A stretch of 26,406 nt of DNA. It comes from JBPOHE01 sp052035915. GTDB taxonomy: Bacteria > Pseudomonadota > Gammaproteobacteria > Chromatiales > Chromatiaceae. Each line of letters begins with the position of its first letter. Positions within the stretch are counted from its first letter, which is position 1. Where the stretch lies: assembly GCA_052035915.1 (NCBI GenBank), contig JBPOHE010000177.1:1-26406 (forward strand), written 5' to 3'. Positions 23,035-26,406 of this stretch are shown piece by piece. Made by a program: the position numbers and the translations under genes. Under the pieces are notes generated by a model. That model ran no database searches and had not been told where the DNA came from. It saw only the letters and a list, made by a program, of their open reading frames with translations.

Positions 23035-23394
23035 TCAGCGTCGGCGTCTCCTGATATCTCCTGCCTCTTCGGCCGCATAGTCGGCCTGAGCTTGCAGAAG
23101 GCTGACGACACACTCGGCAAGATCGTCGTATTCGTGAATACCTGTGCCGTATTGCTGAAAGCCGCGATAGAAAAACTGGCAGCGATAGCGGCGCTCGCCG
23201 GTCTTGAAGACCACGAAGTGGCAAGTGTCCGCCTGCCAGAAGAAGGTGGGTATCGAGGTCGTTTCGCGGTCCGAGGGATTCAGTCGTATCTCGCTGTCCG
23301 CAAGCTGAAGGTCCATATCCTGGCCATAACGTTCGCGCAGGGTGGTCGTTATGATCCAGCGCTCGGTCTCGTTGATGTCTGGAATCTCTCTCAT
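23035..23394 (-). CDS. Conserved hypothetical protein, about 119 residues
   Basis: A soluble protein of 119 residues that I do not recognise as a named family. It starts REIPDINETERWIITTTLRERYG and contains a beta-rich centre (TFFWQADTCHFVVFKTGE, YRCQFFYRGFQQYG), an acidic helix (YDDLAECVVSLLQAQADYAAEEAG) and an arginine-rich end. No signal peptide or membrane segment is present. The ATG at 23394 was chosen over an upstream in-frame ATG (23457) because the extra residues look non-coding; the ribosome binding site is not decisive. It lies 70 bp before pfp on the same strand and could belong to that transcript. Confidence 0.65.
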   Translation of the reverse strand: MREIPDINETERWIITTTLRERYGQDMDLQLADSEIRLNPSDRETTSIPTFFWQADTCHFVVFKTGERRYRCQFFYRGFQQYGTGIHEYDDLAECVVSLLQAQADYAAEEAGDIRRRRR

Positions 23395-23543
23395 TCGGTC
23401 TGGGCCGCAGGGCTCGGGTTCATCGGCATGGGTCCTTAGGATACCCCAAAAGACCAAGCAACGCAGAGCACTTCAGTAGGAAAACTCGCCACCTCCGGAA
23501 ACGCCTTCCAGAGGTGTCGACAACTCGGACAGATTGTCGGGAT

Positions 23544-24098
23544 TCAGGATTCCGTGTCAGGGGTATCGGCTTCCTCGAGTTGGGCCTCCCGTCGCCTGAA
23601 CTCGGTGGCATGGCAAGTGGGGCAGGGGGGGATGTGTCCGGCGGCGTGGAAATGCATCTCCTGGCCGCATTGTTGACAGACCAGGGTTCCCGGCCCGGAG
23701 ATCTCGCCGGTACAGTAGAGATCGGCGAACTGCGCCTCTTCGGCCAGAGTCTCCAGTTCCAGCCTGGTCTTATCGGCGACGCTGACCAGGAGATCCCGCA
23801 GCCGCTCCTCGATCAGCTCGAGATCGAAGCGCAGCCAGGAACTCAGCGTGGTCTCGCCCTCGGCGAGAAAGGCCGCCGCGTTTTTGATATCCCGTTCCAG
23901 GTATTCGGCGATCTTGTCCGCCTCCTCCCGGGTGAGCTCTTCCAGCTCCACCGCCTTTTCCCGGGCCTGGTCGAGGGCGTGGCCCAGGGAGGGGACCCCA
24001 TGGCCGGCCCGATCCCAGCCGGTTTGAACACGCTCCAGCATCTTCTCGTAGGCGCCGACCAGGCGATCTATGGTATCAGGCTTGTTGGGGGTACCCAT
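23544..24098 (-). CDS. YbeL-like zinc-ribbon protein (DUF1451)
   Basis: A 184-residue protein related to E. coli YbeL. The first 120 residues form charged alpha-helices, likely a coiled coil (ALDQAREKAVELEELTREEA, IAEYLERDIKNAAAFLAE). The conserved DLYCTGEISGPGTLVC segment leads into a zinc ribbon with C141/C144 (CQQC) and C159/C162 (CPTC), and a polar tail ends the protein. The family is widespread in gammaproteobacteria but its biochemical role is not established. It ends about 150 bp before the 119-residue protein and begins 80 bp after cysK, all on the same strand. Confidence 0.85.
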   Translation of the reverse strand: MGTPNKPDTIDRLVGAYEKMLERVQTGWDRAGHGVPSLGHALDQAREKAVELEELTREEADKIAEYLERDIKNAAAFLAEGETTLSSWLRFDLELIEERLRDLLVSVADKTRLELETLAEEAQFADLYCTGEISGPGTLVCQQCGQEMHFHAAGHIPPCPTCHATEFRRREAQLEEADTPDTES

Positions 24099-24177
24099 GG
24101 AGGTTTCTCCAAAGCGACAGGATTCCGAAAGGAGGTATCAGGGCTTCTCGCTTCAAGTCTAGCTCAGCCCGGAACTC

Positions 24178-25098
24178 TCAGGATGCATGGCTCCAGAGAT
24201 CGGTGCTGAGGTAGCGTTCACCCGTATCCGGCAAGATGGCCAGCAGACATCCGTGTTGGAAATCCGCCCGGCGGGCCAGCTTGATCATGCCCGCGACCGC
24301 CGCCCCCGAAGAGATGCCAGCAAAGATACCTTCTTCCTGGGCGAGAAAACGGGCGGTGTCGTAGGCCTCGGCGGTGGTGATGGGGATCACCTCGTCGTAA
24401 ATCCCGGTATCGAGGATCTCGGGGATGAAGCTGGGCGCTGTCCCCATGATCTTGTGCTTGCCGCCGATCCCCTTGGAGAGGATGGGGGCGTCCGCGGGTT
24501 CGGTGGCGATGATGCGTAGATCGGGGTTGCGGGGTTTGAGATAGCGGCCGAGCCCGGTGATGGTGCCACCGGTGCCGGTGGTGCAGACGATAGCCTGGAG
24601 ATTCTGGCCGAAATCCTCCCAGATCTCGTCCGCCGTGCTGCGGTGGGACTCCGGATTCGCCGGGTTGAAGTGTTGGCCGATGCAACACCAGCCTTTTTCC
24701 TTCTCCAGCCGGCGCGCCTCTTCCAACGCTCCCTTGGTGCCCAACTCCGCCGGAGTGAGGATCAATTCGGCACCGAAGGCCCGCATCAGGGATTTGCGCT
24801 CCGCGCTCATGTCCTCGGCCATCACCAGCACGGCCCGATAGCCTTTGACCGCGGCGACCATGGCCAGGCCGATGCCTGTATTACCCGAGGTGGGTTCGAC
24901 GATGGTGGCCCCCGGATGGAGCCGGCCGCGGCGCTCGGCGTCTTCGATCATGTTCAGCGCTGGCCTGTCCTTGACCGAACCTCCCGGATTGAAGCTTTCC
25001 AGCTTGACCCAAAGTTCGGACGACGACAGATCGGGCACCTTGTTGAGTCGCACGCTGGGCGTTTGGCCGATGGTTTGCAGGATATTCTGATATTTCAT
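24178..25098 (-). CDS. cysK: Cysteine synthase (O-acetylserine sulfhydrylase), CysK type
   Basis: A 306-residue PLP enzyme making cysteine from O-acetylserine and sulfide. PLP lysine K43 is in GGSVKDRPA; the substrate loop is EPTSGNTG, the phosphate-binding loop is CTTGTGGTITG, and a late SSGAA motif contacts the cofactor ring. The start aligns with family members (ILQTIGQTPSVRLNK); the upstream ribosome binding site is weak. An in-frame extension to 25161 lacks family resemblance. CysK and CysM are hard to separate by eye; length and the PTSGNTG context favour CysK. It is probably transcribed from the intergenic region that also carries copy D of the repeat element. Confidence 0.93.
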   Translation of the reverse strand: MKYQNILQTIGQTPSVRLNKVPDLSSSELWVKLESFNPGGSVKDRPALNMIEDAERRGRLHPGATIVEPTSGNTGIGLAMVAAVKGYRAVLVMAEDMSAERKSLMRAFGAELILTPAELGTKGALEEARRLEKEKGWCCIGQHFNPANPESHRSTADEIWEDFGQNLQAIVCTTGTGGTITGLGRYLKPRNPDLRIIATEPADAPILSKGIGGKHKIMGTAPSFIPEILDTGIYDEVIPITTAEAYDTARFLAQEEGIFAGISSGAAVAGMIKLARRADFQHGCLLAILPDTGERYLSTDLWSHAS

Positions 25099-25350
25099 GG
25101 CGGTCCGAGGGCTGTGGATTCTGCAGCGGGATGATACCGGACCGGGGCGATACTGAGACATCCAAATTTCTCGTCCACATTCCTCGACGGGCGCCAGGTG
25201 AGAAGCATGGGCTCATCCTGGAAATCCCCGCCGATCAGGCTTCCGACGAGTCGGGCTGGGGTCTTCCTATGGCAGGAGCGCCGGCAATCCCCGGATCCAG
25301 TCCGAGGAGACGCCTACACCCCGCATGGCTTCCGGGCCTGGGCGTGTGTA

Positions 25351-25450
25351 GCCGATTTTTCGTTCTTCCATGGAGAACAATGCCGCTTATATTTTGATAT
25401 TGTTCTTGAAAGGAGAACGAAAAATGGTCGTTTTTCGTCAATGCCCGGAA
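25351..25450 (+). repeat. Double-palindrome element, copy D
   Basis: Palindrome 1 is GTTCTTCCATGGAGAAC (25362-25378), palindrome 2 is GTTCTTGAAAGGAGAAC (25402-25418), and ATGCCCGGAA starts at 25441. The spacings are 40 and 39 bp. This copy has the best long hairpin: ATTTTTCGTTCT (25355-25366) pairs with AGAACGAAAAAT (25414-25425), and AGAACAAT (25374-25381) with ATTGTTCT (25399-25406), around centre 25390. It lies between tyrS and cysK, antisense to both. Otherwise the 576-bp gap 25099-25674 holds only a GC-rich repeat near its right end. Confidence 0.87.
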
Positions 25451-25625
25451 GGCTGACTGAGGATGGTTTCCTCTTGGGTCTTTTCTCAGCGTGATGCCGA
25501 GGCTTATTCGGTTGTTCCTCATCGGCGGCGAAGAGGCTGGTTGGAATGACGGCCCATCTCTTTCTCGCTGAAATAATTGGCTAATCAGAAAGAAGTAACC
25601 CCGGGCTCTCTTGGAACCACGAATC

Positions 25626-25673
25626 TCCCTTCCCCCCTCCGACCCGCTCAGGGCAGGCGAGGGGTGGGGTCAA
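25626..25673. repeat. GC-rich intergenic repeat next to tyrS
   Basis: A CCCTTCCCCCCTCC ... GGCGAGGGGTGGGG stretch with imperfect hairpin potential lies directly after the tyrS stop. It resembles in style the C-rich/G-rich repeats found inside hsdM, though the sequences are not the same. It could act as a transcript end structure; no T-run follows on the minus strand. Confidence 0.45.
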
Positions 25674-25674
25674 A

Positions 25675-26406
25675 TCAGCGACCGATCTTGATTTTCGCCA
25701 CCCGCCGCTTGCCGACCTGGTAGACATGAGCGCTGCCCGCCGGGCAACGCAGGCTTTTCTCCGACACCCGTTCGCCGTCGATCTTCACCGCCCCCTGTTG
25801 GATCAGGCGCAAGGCCTCGGAGGTGCTGTCCACCAACCCCGCCTGTTTGAGCAGGTTGCCGATGAGGAGGCCGTCCTCGCCGCCCTGGATCTGGATCTCT
25901 TCCAGATCGGCGGGGATTTCTCCCTGGCTGAAGCGGGCGAAAAAGGCCTGGGTCGCCGCCCGGGCCGCTTCGGGTCCGTGGAATCGCTCCACCATCTCTT
26001 CCGCCAGCCGAATCTTGACGTCCCGCGGGTTAAGCCCCGCAGTTTGGGTGGCTTGGCGCCAGCCCCGGATCTCCGCCATGGGGCGACGGCTGAGCAGTTC
26101 GAGGTAGCGCCACATGAGGTCGTCGGAAATGGACATGAGTTTGCCGAAGATCTCGTCCGCCGGTTCCTTGATGCCGACATAATTGCCCAGGGACTTGGAC
26201 ATCTTCTGCACCCCGTCCAGCCCCTCCAGGATCGGCATGGTGATGACCACCTGGGGCTCCTGGCCATAGCTGGCCTGCAACTGACGGCCCACCAGCAGAT
26301 TGAATTTCTGGTCGGTGCCGCCGAGTTCGACGTCGGCGCGCATGGCGACAGAGTCATAACCCTGGCAAAGAGGGTAGAGAAATTCATGGATCGCGATCGG
26401 CAGGCC
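25675..26406 (-). CDS. tyrS: Tyrosyl-tRNA synthetase, C-terminal part (cut by window edge)
   Basis: The frame is open to the right edge, so only the last 243 codons plus stop are present. They cover the end of the Rossmann catalytic core (HEFLYPLCQGYDSVAM, DVELGGTDQKFNLLVGR), the class I signature KMSKS in GVQKMSKSLGNYVGI, the anticodon-binding helical region, and a C-terminal S4 RNA-binding domain (EALRLIQQGAVKIDGERV). The enzyme charges tRNA-Tyr. LGGTDQKFN and the KMSKS form point to the TyrRS subgroup common in many proteobacteria and different from E. coli TyrS. The HIGH-type motif lies outside the window. Confidence 0.95.
   Translation of the reverse strand, partial: GLPIAIHEFLYPLCQGYDSVAMRADVELGGTDQKFNLLVGRQLQASYGQEPQVVITMPILEGLDGVQKMSKSLGNYVGIKEPADEIFGKLMSISDDLMWRYLELLSRRPMAEIRGWRQATQTAGLNPRDVKIRLAEEMVERFHGPEAARAATQAFFARFSQGEIPADLEEIQIQGGEDGLLIGNLLKQAGLVDSTSEALRLIQQGAVKIDGERVSEKSLRCPAGSAHVYQVGKRRVAKIKIGR

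Noticed and set aside
4060..25450. CRISPR-like interpretation of the GTTCT/AGAAC repeats
   Set aside because: Only two palindromic units occur per site, the sites are kilobases apart, and no cas genes are present.
25131..25494. Short plus-strand open frames between cysK and tyrS
   Set aside because: They overlap the double-palindrome element, lack good ribosome binding sites and show no conserved protein features.

Overview
The window is GC-rich bacterial chromosome, most likely from a gammaproteobacterium. The polA, engB, moaC, cysK and tyrS genes are of proteobacterial type. A PPi-dependent phosphofructokinase lies beside a proton-pumping pyrophosphatase, an arrangement known from methanotrophs and sulfur-oxidising chemoautotrophs. 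A cytochrome cd1 nitrite reductase implies denitrification. I lean towards a facultatively anaerobic sulfur-oxidising (Chromatiales-like) lineage, but the sequence does not settle this.

Layout. 1-560 is a gene-free patch of palindromic, REP-like repeats. 564-3637 (minus strand) is the decayed end of a type I restriction-modification island: hsdM, then an overlapping vapB-vapC toxin-antitoxin pair, then the first ~60 codons of a dinD-like gene cut off by an IS200-type (Y1/HUH) transposase. No hsdS or hsdR is visible. 3638-4258 is intergenic, with a MITE-like inverted repeat and other dyads. 4259-8457 (plus) is a two-gene membrane operon (DUF2339 and DUF3999 families). 8762-13998 (plus) is a denitrification block: a short NosR/NirI-type flavo-iron-sulfur membrane protein, nirS, nirN and a possible small membrane protein. 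FNR/DNR-type boxes precede nirI and nirS. polA follows (14337-17051).

The rest is on the minus strand: engB, a bacteriohemerythrin, moaC, a pfp - small conserved ORF - hppA pyrophosphate module, an unrecognised 119-residue protein, a YbeL-like (DUF1451) zinc-ribbon protein, cysK, and the 3' part of tyrS running off the right edge.

The most interesting signal is not a gene. Four intergenic sites (about 4060-4150, 8476-8575, 14070-14163 and 25351-25450) share an AT-rich element that I do not recognise. It has two 17-bp palindromes of the form GTTCT-N7-AGAAC, spaced 40 bp start to start (42 in one copy), and an ATGCCCG(G) tail exactly 39 bp after the start of the second palindrome. The two palindromes also pair with each other as one long symmetric hairpin. 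All four copies point the same way on the plus strand, whatever the direction of the flanking genes. Also notable are two unrelated GC-rich palindromic repeats inserted in frame in hsdM.
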